DNA of 32,115 nt. It comes from Thalassobaculaceae bacterium. GTDB lineage: Bacteria; Pseudomonadota; Alphaproteobacteria; Thalassobaculales; Thalassobaculaceae. The notes under the pieces are model-generated. The model saw nothing but the letters and a program-made list of their open reading frames with translations. It was not told the origin of the DNA and ran no database searches. The position numbers and the translations under genes were made by a program. Numbering within the stretch: the stretch's first letter is position 1; every line of letters begins with the position of its first letter. The stretch lies in the NCBI GenBank assembly GCA_029212785.1, contig JARGOG010000050.1:1-32115 (forward strand), in the 5' to 3' direction. Shown here piece by piece: positions 10,328 to 19,014 of this stretch.

Positions 10328-11087
10328 CGACCAGTTCCTTCTCCGCCGCCTCGGCCTCGTCGCGGATCAGCGCCCACAACCGCGCCTGATGCGCCTCGAG
10401 TTCGGCCATCCGGGCCGGCCGCTCGCCGAGCGGCATGTCGATATCGACGATCTCGCGGATGCGGCCGGGCCGGCGCGACAGCACGATCACCCGGTGGCCG
10501 AGCCGGACCGCTTCGGCAAGATTATGGGTGACGTAGACCGCCGAAAACCGCTCGCGCTCCCACAAGGCGACGAGATCGGCCATGAGCAGTTCGCGGGTCT
10601 GGGCGTCGAGTGCAGAGAGCGGCTCGTCCATCAGCAGAACCGCGGGCGAGACGGCAAGCGCCCGAGCGATGGCGACGCGCTGGCGCATGCCGCCGGAGAG
10701 CTGGCGCGGCCAGGCCCGGCGGAATTCGGAGAGGTTGGTGCGGGCGAGCACGTCGGCGACGATCCGCTCGATCGCCACCGCCCCCAGCCGGTGATCTTCC
10801 AGCACCAGACGGATATTGCCCTCCACGCTGCGCCAGGGCAGCAGGGCGAAATCCTGGAAGATGTAGGTGAGCGGGTTGAGACTGGCGGCGGGCGGTGTGC
10901 CGACCTGCAGGATCTCGCCCACATCCGGCCGCTCCAGCCCGCCGATCATGCGCAGCAGCGTGGATTTTCCGCACCCGGACGGGCCGACGATGCAGACGAT
11001 GCGGCCGGCGGGAACCTCGAAGTCGATGCCGTCGAGCACGGTGAGCGGGCCGTAGGCGTGGCCGACGCCACGGATGCGCAAGTCCAC
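10320..11087 (-). CDS. ABC transporter ATP-binding protein, SsuB/TauB type
   Basis: A 255-residue ABC ATPase powering the importer. Walker A is GPSGCGKST (34-42), the signature is LSGGMRQRVAIARAL, and Walker B with catalytic Glu is VLLMDEPLSALD, followed by the H-loop THNLAEA. All key residues are intact. The start is a GTG at 11087, preceded by a GC-rich GGGGCGGG that may serve as Shine-Dalgarno; no ATG fits before the first beta strand. It lies 20 bases after the binding-protein gene and overlaps the permease gene by 8 bases. Confidence 0.94.
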   Translation of the reverse strand: MDLRIRGVGHAYGPLTVLDGIDFEVPAGRIVCIVGPSGCGKSTLLRMIGGLERPDVGEILQVGTPPAASLNPLTYIFQDFALLPWRSVEGNIRLVLEDHRLGAVAIERIVADVLARTNLSEFRRAWPRQLSGGMRQRVAIARALAVSPAVLLMDEPLSALDAQTRELLMADLVALWERERFSAVYVTHNLAEAVRLGHRVIVLSRRPGRIREIVDIDMPLGERPARMAELEAHQARLWALIRDEAEAAEKELVDG

Positions 11088-11107
11088 CGGCCCGCCCCGG
11101 GTTTCGG

Positions 11108-12145
11108 TCAGTAGGTCTCGACGTAGCTGGAATCGACCAGCCCATCGATACCGATATCGCTCTTCACCAGCCCCTCGGCCTTGAACCAGGCGAGCTGGGC
11201 GGCGACGTTGGTGACGTTCAGCTTAGCTCCCTCGTTCAGCCGGATCGCACCGTTGCGGATCGACACCGACGCCTTCTCGTAGGGCTGGGTGGTGTAGACG
11301 TATTTGTGGATCAGCTGAGTGACCGACTCGGCCTCCGCCTCGCCGGCGGTCTTGTCGACCAGGGCCGCGTTGAAATCGGCCGCCCCCTTGGCGAAGGCGG
11401 ACAGGAACCGCTCGGTCTGGTCCCGCTTGTTGGCGGCGGTATCGGCCGAGGTGAAGACGGTGGTCACCTGATAATCCGGGGCGTAGTCGTTGACCCAGCC
11501 GATAATGTGCACGGCCCCGCCCTTGGCCAGCGCCTTGGCGATGTGCGGCACGATGGCCCAGGCATCGACCTGGCCCGACTTCAGGGCGGCGATGATGTTC
11601 GGCACCTTCTGCAGCGGGGTCAGTTTCAGCTCGGCGATCGGGAAGCCTTCCTTCTCGGCGATGCGGGCGGCCATGTAGTGGAAGGAGGAGCCCGCCTGGG
11701 TGATGGCGAAGCTGTGCCCCTTGAGCTTGTCGGGGGAGGTCACACCGGCCTTGAAGGCGGCGTCGGAGACCACGATGGCGGAGCCGTCGATCCCCTTCTC
11801 CTCATGCATGACGCCGCCGATCACCTTGATCGCGCCCTTGTCGGCCAGATTGATCAGGCCGCCGGTGATCGCGGTGATGCCGTAGTCGATGTCGCCGGAC
11901 GCGATCGCCACCGACATCGGCTGGGCCGCCTGGAAGAACTCGAACTCGACGTCGAGGCCGGCATCCTTGAAGTAGCCGCGCTCGAAGGCGATGAAGCTGG
12001 CGGCGTGGGAGGCGAAGCGCAGCGCGCCGACCTTGATCGTGTCGGCGGCGGCGAGGCCGGCGGTGGTCAGGGCCGGCACGGCGATCAGGGCCGCGAGAAC
12101 GGCGCGGCGCGCAACGGCGCCGAAAGCTGAAGGGGTTGCCCGCAT
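11108..12145 (-). CDS. ABC transporter substrate-binding protein, NMT1/SsuA-like
   Basis: A 345-residue periplasmic binding protein. Residues 1-34 form a signal peptide (Arg-rich start, hydrophobic core ending GLAAA before DTIKVGALRF). The mature part follows the NMT1/SsuA fold: an opening strand, then FIAFERGYFKDAGLDVEF, typical of binding proteins for aliphatic sulfonates, taurine, nitrate or thiamine precursors. A later AAQPMSVAIASGDIDYGI and a long hinge-spanning C-terminal half complete it. The ligand cannot be named from sequence. It leads the importer operon, which contains no sulfonatase or thiamine gene to suggest a substrate. Confidence 0.92.
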   Translation of the reverse strand: MRATPSAFGAVARRAVLAALIAVPALTTAGLAAADTIKVGALRFASHAASFIAFERGYFKDAGLDVEFEFFQAAQPMSVAIASGDIDYGITAITGGLINLADKGAIKVIGGVMHEEKGIDGSAIVVSDAAFKAGVTSPDKLKGHSFAITQAGSSFHYMAARIAEKEGFPIAELKLTPLQKVPNIIAALKSGQVDAWAIVPHIAKALAKGGAVHIIGWVNDYAPDYQVTTVFTSADTAANKRDQTERFLSAFAKGAADFNAALVDKTAGEAEAESVTQLIHKYVYTTQPYEKASVSIRNGAIRLNEGAKLNVTNVAAQLAWFKAEGLVKSDIGIDGLVDSSYVETY

Positions 12146-12198
12146 CTGTCGTTTCCTCTGGTGGGTATCCGTCCGCCCCTCGACGGGGGCTTGGTGCG

Positions 12199-12227
12199 AT
12201 CATAGCCCGATGGGCGGCGGCCGCCAG
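12199..12227 (-). promoter_or_regulatory. Candidate promoter for the ABC importer operon
   Basis: On the minus strand CTGGCG (12222-12227) and TATGAT (12199-12204) are 17 bases apart. The -10 is strong (five of six) and the -35 weak (three of six), which would suit an activated promoter. The start near 12192 gives a leader of about 47 bases. It would separate the importer from asnB, whose stop is at 12233. Confidence 0.4.
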
Positions 12228-12232
12228 GGCTC

Positions 12233-14071
12233 TCAGCCTGCCGGCTCGACCCCCATGCGTTCGGCCCAGATCTGGGTGATCATCATCAGCCAGAGACGCC
12301 AGCCGAACATCGGCCGGTTCTGGTCGAAGAGCTGCGGCAGGTGGGTCATGGTGCCCGGATGCATGACGCCGGTCTTCGCCACCCGTTCCGGGCGCAGCAC
12401 GTCGAGCACCAGATCCTTCAGCGGGCCGTTGAGCCAGATACCCAGCGGCATCGCGAACCCCCGCTTCGGCACATCGTCGAACCCCTTGGGCAGTAGCGGC
12501 CGGGCGACATCGATCAGGATCCGTTTGATGCCGCTCTCCTGGTAGCTGTCCTTCATCGGATTGAGCGGCGCGCCCCGGGCCAGGATAGCGTCCTGCGGCA
12601 GCGACAGGCCGACATCGATCACATGCGGGTCGAGATACGGCACCCGGACCTCCAGCGAGTGCGCCATGGACATGGCGTCTATATCGCGCAGGAGCTGGTT
12701 GTTGGTGTAGCCGCGCAACGTCAGTGCGGTCATCCGGGCGATCGGATCGGCGCCGTGCAACTCGTCGATGGCGGCGTAGGTCACTCCCTTGCCCATCGGC
12801 CGGCGCCGTGCCAGCAGCGGGTGGATCAGATGGCCGATATCGCCCGGATCGAAGGTCTGGTGAAAGCGGCCGTTGCACTCGGCGAAGGCGTCCAGGAAGT
12901 TCGGTGCGTCCGCGTGGTGCCTCAGCATGCGGGCGTGCCAGGGATAGCCCATGAACAGGTCGTCGGCTCCGGTGCCGGAGAGGGCGACCTTGACGTCGGC
13001 CCCGGCCGCCTTGGAGACAAAATAGGTGTTCAGCCCGTCGATCGAGGGCTGGTCGATGCCGTCGACGATCCGGTCGATGTCATTGCGGATCTGCTCCGGC
13101 GTGATCTCGATGCGGGTGTGATCGGTGCCGAGATGGGCGGCGAACTCGCCGGAGAGTTCGGTCTCGTCGATGATCGCGAGCTCCGGTTGGAAGCCGACGG
13201 AGAAGGTCTTCACGCGGGCGCCGGCCTCGGCTGCCATCAGCGCGGTCAGCGTGGCGCTGTCGACGCCGCCGGACAGGAAGGCGCCGACCGGCACGTCGCC
13301 GATCATCTGCGCCTTCACGGTCTCCCGCAGTGCCGCGTCCATGGCGGCGACCTGATCCCCGTAGTCGGCCTGGCGCAGTCCCTGGACCCGGTCGACGCCG
13401 AGTCTCCAATACCGCTCCACGGCGACTTTCTCGCCCTGGACCCGCACGAAATGGGCCGGCGGAATCGAGAAGACGCCGTTGATCATGGTGTCCGGCTGGA
13501 ACACCGCGCCGTGGCGGAACAGGGCAGCCAGCGCGCGTGGATTGATCTCCGGCGGTACAATGCCGCTGGCGACCATCGATTTCAGCTCGGAGGCGAAGAC
13601 CGCGCCCTCGGAGGTGCGGGCGAACAGCAGGGGTTTCACGCCCAGCGGATCGCGGGCCAGGAACACCACCGGCTCGCCCGGGTTCTCGCGCAGGTCGACC
13701 ACGGCGAAGGCGAAGATGCCCCGGATGCGCTGGACGCAGGACGATCCGTAGTGGCGGTAGAGGGTGAGAATGACCTCGGTGTCGGAGGTCGAGCGGAAGC
13801 TGTAGCCGAGTTGCTCGAGATGGGCGCGCTGTTCCGGCGCGTTGTACATCTCGCCGTTATAGACGATCCAGACGTCCTTCTCGGGCGCGGCCATGGGCTG
13901 GTGACCGCCGGGGCCGAGATCCTGGATGGCGAGCCGGGTCATGCCGACGGCGACGCCCGGATGCAGGGAGGTGCCCCTGTCGTCGGGGCCGCGGTGATGC
14001 ATCGCCGCGACCATGCGGTCGACTGTCTCCTGGTCGGCCCGTCGCCCGATGATGCCGCAGATACCGCACAT
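12233..14071 (-). CDS. asnB: Glutamine-hydrolysing asparagine synthase-family amidotransferase
   Basis: A 612-residue two-domain enzyme. The N-terminal class II glutaminase begins MCGICGIIG with nucleophile Cys2 exposed once Met1 is removed; RGPDD (27-31) and YNGEMYN (71-77) shape the glutamine site. The synthase domain has the ATP pyrophosphatase motif SGGVDS (267-272) and later LSGTGADDLFMGYPWH. Both halves look active. The classical reaction is aspartate + glutamine + ATP to asparagine. Relatives in surface-polysaccharide loci instead amidate sugar carboxylates. Here the gene starts 6 bases after wzt in the wzm-wzt-asnB operon, which favours, but does not prove, a glycan role. No glycosyltransferase is adjacent. 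Confidence 0.93.
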   Translation of the reverse strand: MCGICGIIGRRADQETVDRMVAAMHHRGPDDRGTSLHPGVAVGMTRLAIQDLGPGGHQPMAAPEKDVWIVYNGEMYNAPEQRAHLEQLGYSFRSTSDTEVILTLYRHYGSSCVQRIRGIFAFAVVDLRENPGEPVVFLARDPLGVKPLLFARTSEGAVFASELKSMVASGIVPPEINPRALAALFRHGAVFQPDTMINGVFSIPPAHFVRVQGEKVAVERYWRLGVDRVQGLRQADYGDQVAAMDAALRETVKAQMIGDVPVGAFLSGGVDSATLTALMAAEAGARVKTFSVGFQPELAIIDETELSGEFAAHLGTDHTRIEITPEQIRNDIDRIVDGIDQPSIDGLNTYFVSKAAGADVKVALSGTGADDLFMGYPWHARMLRHHADAPNFLDAFAECNGRFHQTFDPGDIGHLIHPLLARRRPMGKGVTYAAIDELHGADPIARMTALTLRGYTNNQLLRDIDAMSMAHSLEVRVPYLDPHVIDVGLSLPQDAILARGAPLNPMKDSYQESGIKRILIDVARPLLPKGFDDVPKRGFAMPLGIWLNGPLKDLVLDVLRPERVAKTGVMHPGTMTHLPQLFDQNRPMFGWRLWLMMITQIWAERMGVEPAG

Positions 14072-14077
14072 GGCCGC

Positions 14078-15454
14078 TTAGGCCCTGTCGTCCGCCGCCG
14101 GCGTGTCGGGCCCGGCCGTGTGCCGATCGACCGACGGAATCATCCCGAGATCGACGATGCCGACGACGCTGTCGTCCGGGTCGGGCAGCACCTGGAACAT
14201 CAGCGCGTCCAGGATCCGATGCAGGGATTCCCGCTCGCCGTTCACCATGCCGTTGACGCCGGTATTGGCGAAATAGGTTCCCGGCATCAGGGCGCAGGTG
14301 AACTCGAAGGCGATCGAGACCCGCTCGCCCGGCTCGAAGTCCGGCAGATCGTCGGCCAGGCGCTGGGTCGCGCGGCCGCCGATCTCGACGCCGGTCTTGG
14401 TCTTGAACAGGGTGGCGAAACGGACCTTCCGACCGACACCGTCGAAGATCACGTCATAGCGCAGGATGTAGGAGCGCCCGCGCACCAGCAGATTGACCCG
14501 CTGGCCGTTCACCGTCTCGATCCGGGGATCGGTGATGGTGGCGCCGTTGCCGCCATGCTCAACCCGGCTTTCGCTGACAAAGGTCACGTCCATGCCGGAC
14601 TCGACCTCCTTGCCCGGCCGGTTCTCGCGCGACGGATGGAGGCGGCCGAGGATCTCGGCACGGATGCGCTCGCGGTCGCTGCCCGGCGCGTGGGTCAGCC
14701 GGTAATAGTTGGAGGCGACTTCCTTGGGATCGCCGTCGATCAGAACCTCGCCCCGGTCCATCAGGATCGCCCGGTCGCAGAGCTGGGTGATCATCGCCAT
14801 GGCATGGCTGACGAACAGGATCGTCGCCCCGGCATCCCGCATCGCCTCGATCCGGGCCAGACACTTGCGCTGAAAGGCCTCGTCGCCGACCGCCAGGGCC
14901 TCGTCGACGATCAGGATGTCCGGATCGACGCTGACCGCGATCGAGAAGGCGAGGCGGACATACATGCCGCTGGAATAGGTGTTCACCGCCCGGTCGATGA
15001 ACTCGGCCAGGCCGGAGAATTCGACGATGCTCTCGAAGCGGGCGTCGATCTCCTCCTGGGTCAGGCCGAGGATGGCGGCGTTCAGGTAGATGTTCTCGCG
15101 TCCGGTGAATTCGGGATTGAAGCCGGCACCCAGTTCCAGCAGCGCCGCCGGACGGCCATGCACCGCGACCGAACCGCCGTTCGGCTGCAGCAGGCCGGCA
15201 ATGACCTGCAGCAGGGTCGACTTGCCGGAGCCGTTGGAGCCGACGATGCCGACGGTCTCGCCGCGGTTGACCGTCAGGGACACGCCCTTGAGCGCCATGA
15301 AGACGTCGTAGTAGCGCCCTCTGCCCATCGACAGCATCTGCAGCAACCGGTCGGCCGGGCGCTTGAAAATCGAGAACGCCTTGGAGACGTCCTCGATGAT
15401 GATCGCCGGGCCTGTCGCGGCCGACTGGTCGGCGCGGTTCGCCTCAGACGACAT
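14078..15454 (-). CDS. wzt: Polysaccharide export ABC ATPase, Wzt-like, with C-terminal glycan-binding domain
   Basis: A 458-residue ATPase that drives export of lipid-linked O-antigen or similar glycan through Wzm. Walker A is GSNGSGKST (72-80), the signature is YSSGMYVRLAF (160-170), and Walker B is ILIVDEALAVGDEAF (180-194). These are characteristic of the Wzt/KpsT/TagH group. Residues about 290-440 form a beta-rich Wzt_C-like domain, which in O-antigen exporters recognises the decorated end of the chain. The start is the ATG at 15454: it overlaps wzm by 11 bases and begins MSSEAN directly before the ABC fold. A longer reading to 15520 would lie inside wzm. An exporter of capsule or teichoic-acid type is the alternative. 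Confidence 0.92.
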   Translation of the reverse strand: MSSEANRADQSAATGPAIIIEDVSKAFSIFKRPADRLLQMLSMGRGRYYDVFMALKGVSLTVNRGETVGIVGSNGSGKSTLLQVIAGLLQPNGGSVAVHGRPAALLELGAGFNPEFTGRENIYLNAAILGLTQEEIDARFESIVEFSGLAEFIDRAVNTYSSGMYVRLAFSIAVSVDPDILIVDEALAVGDEAFQRKCLARIEAMRDAGATILFVSHAMAMITQLCDRAILMDRGEVLIDGDPKEVASNYYRLTHAPGSDRERIRAEILGRLHPSRENRPGKEVESGMDVTFVSESRVEHGGNGATITDPRIETVNGQRVNLLVRGRSYILRYDVIFDGVGRKVRFATLFKTKTGVEIGGRATQRLADDLPDFEPGERVSIAFEFTCALMPGTYFANTGVNGMVNGERESLHRILDALMFQVLPDPDDSVVGIVDLGMIPSVDRHTAGPDTPAADDRA

Positions 15455-16274
15455 CGGCGAACCCCCTCTTGGTACGTTGGAACCAGAAGGCACCGAACCA
15501 GAGGAAGACCACCGACACACCGGTATAGATCGCCAGATGCTCCAGATTCGGCATCACCCCCCACAGCGCCAGGTCGCGGGTCGCGTGGACCGGGATCGAG
15601 AGCGGGTTGAACCAGATCAGCATTTTCAGGAAATCCGGCAGCGTCTCCGGCGGAAACAGGATCGGGCTGCCGAACAGCAGGACCGTGGACAGGATGCCGA
15701 CGATATGGCCGATGTCGCGCAGATACACGCCGAGTGACGCGAAGATCCAGGAAATGCCGACGACGATGGCGAAGAACGGCAGCCAGACCACCGGGACCAG
15801 GATCGTGGTCACCGGCAGCGCGCCGTTGAAGAACAGGATCGCGGCGATCAGCACGATGAAGTTGAAGCCCAGGGTGACCGCCGCCGATCCGGTCGCCACC
15901 AGCGACAGCATCTCCAGCGGAAACACCACCTTCTTCACGAAGTTGACGTTCTCCAGCACCAGCATCGGCGACCGGGTCAGCACTTCGGTGATGAAGAAAT
16001 GCAGCATCAGGCCCGAAAACAGGATGATGCCGTAATTGTACTCCACATCGGGCACCCGCGACGGGAAGCGCACCTTCAGGATCGCGCTGAACACGTAGGC
16101 GTACACCACGAAGGTGAGCAGCGGCGTCAACAGGGCCCAGAGGATGCCGAGCGCGGATTTGCGGTAGCGCGACAGGATATCGCGTCGGACGAGCTGGCGC
16201 AGAATCAGGCGATTGGTGATCAGGGAGCGGTAGATGTCCGCTGGCGTGGTGAGAAATCGGGGCGCTGGCGTCAT
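15444..16274 (-). CDS. wzm: Polysaccharide export ABC permease, Wzm-like (ABC-2 family)
   Basis: A 276-residue membrane protein with about six helices and the ABC-2 export fold. The cytoplasmic N-terminus carries LRQLVRRDILSRYRKSALGI, the amphipathic interface segment typical of Wzm/KpsM/TagG. Helices lie near 43-66, 81-103, 117-142, 150-177, 185-205 and 240-262. With Wzt it forms the channel for a lipid-linked glycan at the inner membrane. It is the first gene of the operon and shares 11 bases with wzt. A 176-base region separates it from the divergent methyltransferase. Glycan type is unknown. Confidence 0.92.
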   Translation of the reverse strand: MTPAPRFLTTPADIYRSLITNRLILRQLVRRDILSRYRKSALGILWALLTPLLTFVVYAYVFSAILKVRFPSRVPDVEYNYGIILFSGLMLHFFITEVLTRSPMLVLENVNFVKKVVFPLEMLSLVATGSAAVTLGFNFIVLIAAILFFNGALPVTTILVPVVWLPFFAIVVGISWIFASLGVYLRDIGHIVGILSTVLLFGSPILFPPETLPDFLKMLIWFNPLSIPVHATRDLALWGVMPNLEHLAIYTGVSVVFLWFGAFWFQRTKRGFADVV

Positions 16275-16333
16275 TGCGATCTGGTCACGGGCTCCGGCCG
16301 AGCCGTCGGCGGCTATCCGTCGGCACTAGGCGC

Positions 16334-16362
16334 GGTGTACCCGATCGTTCCGGGTATGGCAA
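16334..16362 (-). promoter_or_regulatory. Candidate wzm promoter with an inverted repeat in the spacer
   Basis: On the minus strand TTGCCA (16357-16362, five of six) and TACACC (16334-16339, three of six) are 17 bases apart. The perfect 6-bp inverted repeat TACCCG/CGGGTA (16338-16343 and 16351-16356, loop of 7) fills the spacer, where a repressor or activator could act. The leader to the wzm ATG would be about 55 bases. Confidence 0.35.
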
Positions 16363-16395
16363 ATGCGGCCCAACGCCACCCCTTGGGGCTTTTCC

Positions 16396-16423
16396 TTTCC
16401 AGTTCGCCGGAGCGGGATATTCT
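16396..16423 (+). promoter_or_regulatory. Weak candidate promoter for the methyltransferase gene
   Basis: TTTCCA (16396-16401) and TATTCT (16418-16423) are 16 bases apart, each with four of six matches. The start near 16430 would leave about 20 bases before the ATG at 16451, just enough for the ribosome site GGAGAGAGA. Confidence 0.25.
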
Positions 16424-16450
16424 GGCGCCGCGGTGCGATACGGAGAGAGA

Positions 16451-17101
16451 ATGATGACAGACGAGACGCCGGCCATCGAAGGAGCGTTGGATTTCACCAA
16501 TGACTGGTTCAAGCCGGAGCGTCGTCGGGAGTGGATGCAGCTTTTCGAGCGGATTCCGGGACGGCGGCTGCTTGAGATCGGCTCCTATGAAGGGGCGAGC
16601 GCCTGCTTCCTGATCGAGCATCTCGGCGGGCGCCATCCGATCGAGCTGCACTGCGTCGATACCTGGGAGGGCGGCGTCGAGCACCAGACCGTCCGCACGG
16701 ATATGTCGGAGGTCGAGGCCCGATTCGACGCGAATATCGGCCGTGCCACGGCGGCGGCGGGCCATCCCGTTCGGTTCTTCAAGCACAAGGGGCTGTCGCG
16801 GCTCTGGCTCGCCCGACTGATCGCCAGCGGTCTCTCCAACCGGTTCGACTTCATTTATGTCGACGGCTCCCATCAGGCGCCGGATGTCCTGACCGATGCG
16901 GTGATGGCCTTCGAGCTGCTTCGAGTCGGTGGCGTGATGGTGTTCGACGATTATCTCTGGGCCGAACAGTTGCCCCAGGGCCGCGACCCGCTGCGCTGTC
17001 CGAAACCCGCGATCGACGCCTTCGTCAACCTGAACTTCCGACGCTGTCGGCCGATGATGGCGCCGCTGTACCAGTTCTACGTTCAGAAGACGGCGCATTA
17101 G
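16451..17101 (+). CDS. Class I SAM-dependent methyltransferase (Methyltransf_24-like)
   Basis: A 216-residue cytoplasmic methyltransferase. The SAM-binding motif I is LLEIGSYEGASACFL (about 40-54), with the acidic strand-2 end in LHCVDTWEGG. The strand-4 motif is FIYVDGSHQAPDVLTDA and the following strand is GGVMVFDDYLW. The DGSH and DDY residues are typical of Methyltransf_24/TylF-like enzymes, several of which O-methylate sugars. The ATG at 16451 is chosen because GGAGAGAGA lies directly before it; the long upstream extension has no protein character. It is divergent from wzm-wzt-asnB, so a glycan or lipid substrate is a reasonable but unproven guess. Confidence 0.85.
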   Translation: MMTDETPAIEGALDFTNDWFKPERRREWMQLFERIPGRRLLEIGSYEGASACFLIEHLGGRHPIELHCVDTWEGGVEHQTVRTDMSEVEARFDANIGRATAAAGHPVRFFKHKGLSRLWLARLIASGLSNRFDFIYVDGSHQAPDVLTDAVMAFELLRVGGVMVFDDYLWAEQLPQGRDPLRCPKPAIDAFVNLNFRRCRPMMAPLYQFYVQKTAH

Positions 17102-17125
17102 CCCTGGCGGCCGGCACGCCGCGTC

Positions 17126-17995
17126 TCAGCGCGTCGGGATTGGCTTCTCGGAATGGTAGTCGTAGAAGCCGCGCTTGGTCTTGCGGCCGAGCCAGCCGGC
17201 CTCGACGTATTTCACCAGCAGCGGGCAGGGCTGGTACTTGGCGTCGGCCAGGCCGGTATGCAGCGAGTGCATGATCGCCAGGCAGGTGTCGAGGCCGATG
17301 AAATCCGCCAGCTCGAGCGGGCCCATAGGATGGTTGGCGCCGAGCTTCATGGCGGTGTCGATGCTGTCCACCGAGCCGACGCCGGCATAGAGCGTGTAGA
17401 TCGCCTCGTTGATCATCGGCATCAGGATGCGGTTGACGATGAAGGCGGGGAAATCCTCCGCCACACTCACCGTCTTGCCGAGGGATTCCGCGAGGCGGCG
17501 CACCGCGTCGAAGGTCGGCTGCTCGGTCTGGATGGCGCGGATCAGCTCGACCAGCTGCATCACCGGAACCGGGTTCATGAAATGCATGCCGACGAACTTG
17601 CCGGGCCGGTCGGTAGCGGCGGCGAGCCGGGTGATGGAGATCGACGACGTGTTGGTGGCGATGATCGCGTCCGGCGACAGGTGCGGTATCAATGATTTGA
17701 GGACGTCGCGCTTGACCTCCTCGTCCTCGCTGGCAGCCTCGATGACGAGGTCGCAATCGCCGAACAGAGCGAAATCGTTGCCGGTGACGACGCGTTGCTG
17801 GGCGATCTCGGCGGCTTCGACCGAGAGCCGGCCGCGGGCGACCTGACGGGAGAGGTTCTGTTCGATGGTCGCGAGCGAGGCGGCGATGACCTCGTCCTTG
17901 ACGTCGATCATCCGGACGTCATAGCCGGCAACCGCACAGATCTGTGCGATTCCGCTGCCCATCTGACCGGCGCCGATGATGCCGATCCGTTCCAT
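17126..17995 (-). CDS. hbd: 3-hydroxybutyryl-CoA dehydrogenase
   Basis: A 289-residue NAD(P)-dependent dehydrogenase that interconverts 3-hydroxybutyryl-CoA and acetoacetyl-CoA. The Rossmann motif is [15 protein letters not shown] (4-18), with Asp31 ending strand 2 (MIDVKDEV). The catalytic region has NTSSIS (115-120) and [15 protein letters not shown] with catalytic His138 and Glu150. The C-terminal domain covers about 185-285 ([31 protein letters not shown]). Length and motifs fit the short-chain Hbd/PaaH family. It is last in the run behind etfB-etfA, an arrangement I recall as common in alphaproteobacteria. A strong hairpin lies between it and etfA. It converges with the methyltransferase gene. 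Confidence 0.95.
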   Translation of the reverse strand: MERIGIIGAGQMGSGIAQICAVAGYDVRMIDVKDEVIAASLATIEQNLSRQVARGRLSVEAAEIAQQRVVTGNDFALFGDCDLVIEAASEDEEVKRDVLKSLIPHLSPDAIIATNTSSISITRLAAATDRPGKFVGMHFMNPVPVMQLVELIRAIQTEQPTFDAVRRLAESLGKTVSVAEDFPAFIVNRILMPMINEAIYTLYAGVGSVDSIDTAMKLGANHPMGPLELADFIGLDTCLAIMHSLHTGLADAKYQPCPLLVKYVEAGWLGRKTKRGFYDYHSEKPIPTR

Positions 17996-18023
17996 GACCC
18001 CTCCGGGCGCCCTCTAGGGCGTG

Positions 18024-18069
18024 TCCGGCCTCCGCGCCCTGCCGGGGTGGCAGCAGCGCGGAGGCCGGA
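18024..18069 (-). other. Strong intercistronic hairpin between etfA and hbd
   Basis: TCCGGCCTCCGCGC (18024-18037) and its exact reverse complement (18056-18069) can form a perfect 14-bp stem. Inside the 18-base loop CTGCC/GGCAG adds a second 5-bp stem. It begins 5 bases after the etfA stop. No U-run follows on the minus strand (CACGCCC), so it is not a classical terminator. It may protect the upstream etfBA message from 3' decay or lower expression of hbd. Confidence 0.75.
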
Positions 18070-18074
18070 TCGGT

Positions 18075-19013
18075 TTAGGCGTTGTCCAGAGCCTCGCTGA
18101 GCTCCGGCACCGCCTTGAACAGGTCCGCCACCAGGCCGTAATCGGCAACCTGGAAGATCGGCGCCTCCTCGTCCTTGTTGATGGCGACGATGACCTTGCT
18201 GTCCTTCATGCCGGCCAGATGCTGGATGGCACCGGAAATGCCGACCGCGATGTACAGGTCGGGCGCCACCACCTTGCCGGTCTGGCCGACCTGGTAGTCG
18301 TTCGGCACGAAACCGGCATCGACCGCCGCGCGCGAGGCGCCGACGGCGGCCCCGAGCTTGTCGGCGACCTCTTCCAGCATCTTAAAGTTCTCGCCGTTCT
18401 GCATGCCGCGGCCGCCGGAGATGACAACGCGGGCCGAGGTCAGTTCCGGACGATCGGACTTGGACAGTTCCTGACCGACGAAGCTCGACAGGCCCTTGTC
18501 GCCGTCCGCGCCACCGTCCTCGACGCTGGCCGAACCACCCTCGGTGGCGGCCGGGTCGAAGTTGGTGCCACGCACGGTGATCACCTTGGTGGCGTCCGAG
18601 GATTTCACCGTGGCCAGCGCGTTACCGGCATAGATCGGCCGCACGAAGGTGTCGGCATCGACCACGTCGATGATGTCCGACACCTGGGCGACGTCCAGCA
18701 GGGCGGCCACGCGCGGCATGATGTTCTTGCCGACGGTGGTCGCGGTCGCCAGCACGTGGCTGTGACCCTCGGCCAGCTTGGCGATCAGCGGGGCCAGGTT
18801 CTCGGCCAGCGTGTGTGCGTACTCCGCACTGTCGACCTTGACGACCTTGGTGACACCCGCGACTTTCGCCGCGGCTTCAGCCGCACCGGCACAGCCGGAA
18901 CCCGCGATCAGCACGACCACGTCGCCACCGATCTCGGTGGCGGCGGTGACCGCGTGCAGGCTGGCGGCGGAGATGGCGTCGTTCGTATGTTCGAAGAAGA
19001 CCAGCGTGCTCAT
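18075..19013 (-). CDS. etfA: Electron transfer flavoprotein alpha subunit
   Basis: A 312-residue FAD-binding subunit of ETF, which collects electrons from acyl-CoA dehydrogenases and passes them to ETF-quinone oxidoreductase. The N-terminal domain starts [12 protein letters not shown]. The C-terminal FAD domain has [29 protein letters not shown] and [20 protein letters not shown], ending with [19 protein letters not shown], all diagnostic for EtfA. Length is normal. Its ATG lies one base after the etfB stop, so the two are co-translated. Confidence 0.98.
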   Translation of the reverse strand: MSTLVFFEHTNDAISAASLHAVTAATEIGGDVVVLIAGSGCAGAAEAAAKVAGVTKVVKVDSAEYAHTLAENLAPLIAKLAEGHSHVLATATTVGKNIMPRVAALLDVAQVSDIIDVVDADTFVRPIYAGNALATVKSSDATKVITVRGTNFDPAATEGGSASVEDGGADGDKGLSSFVGQELSKSDRPELTSARVVISGGRGMQNGENFKMLEEVADKLGAAVGASRAAVDAGFVPNDYQVGQTGKVVAPDLYIAVGISGAIQHLAGMKDSKVIVAINKDEEAPIFQVADYGLVADLFKAVPELSEALDNA

Positions 19014-19014
19014 G

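Noticed and set aside
9506-12145. Assigning the ABC importer to taurine, sulfonate or thiamine precursor
   Set aside because: The binding-protein family is broad and no pathway gene is adjacent, so a substrate name would be a guess.
15455-15520. Longer start for wzt
   Set aside because: It would lie inside wzm and adds Ser/Gly-rich residues; ATG 15454 gives the usual short overlap.
12623-15610. Plus-strand open frame of almost 1000 codons opposite asnB and wzt
   Set aside because: The translation is His/Gly/Asp-rich low-complexity of the kind produced antisense to GC-rich genes; asnB and wzt on the other strand are certain.
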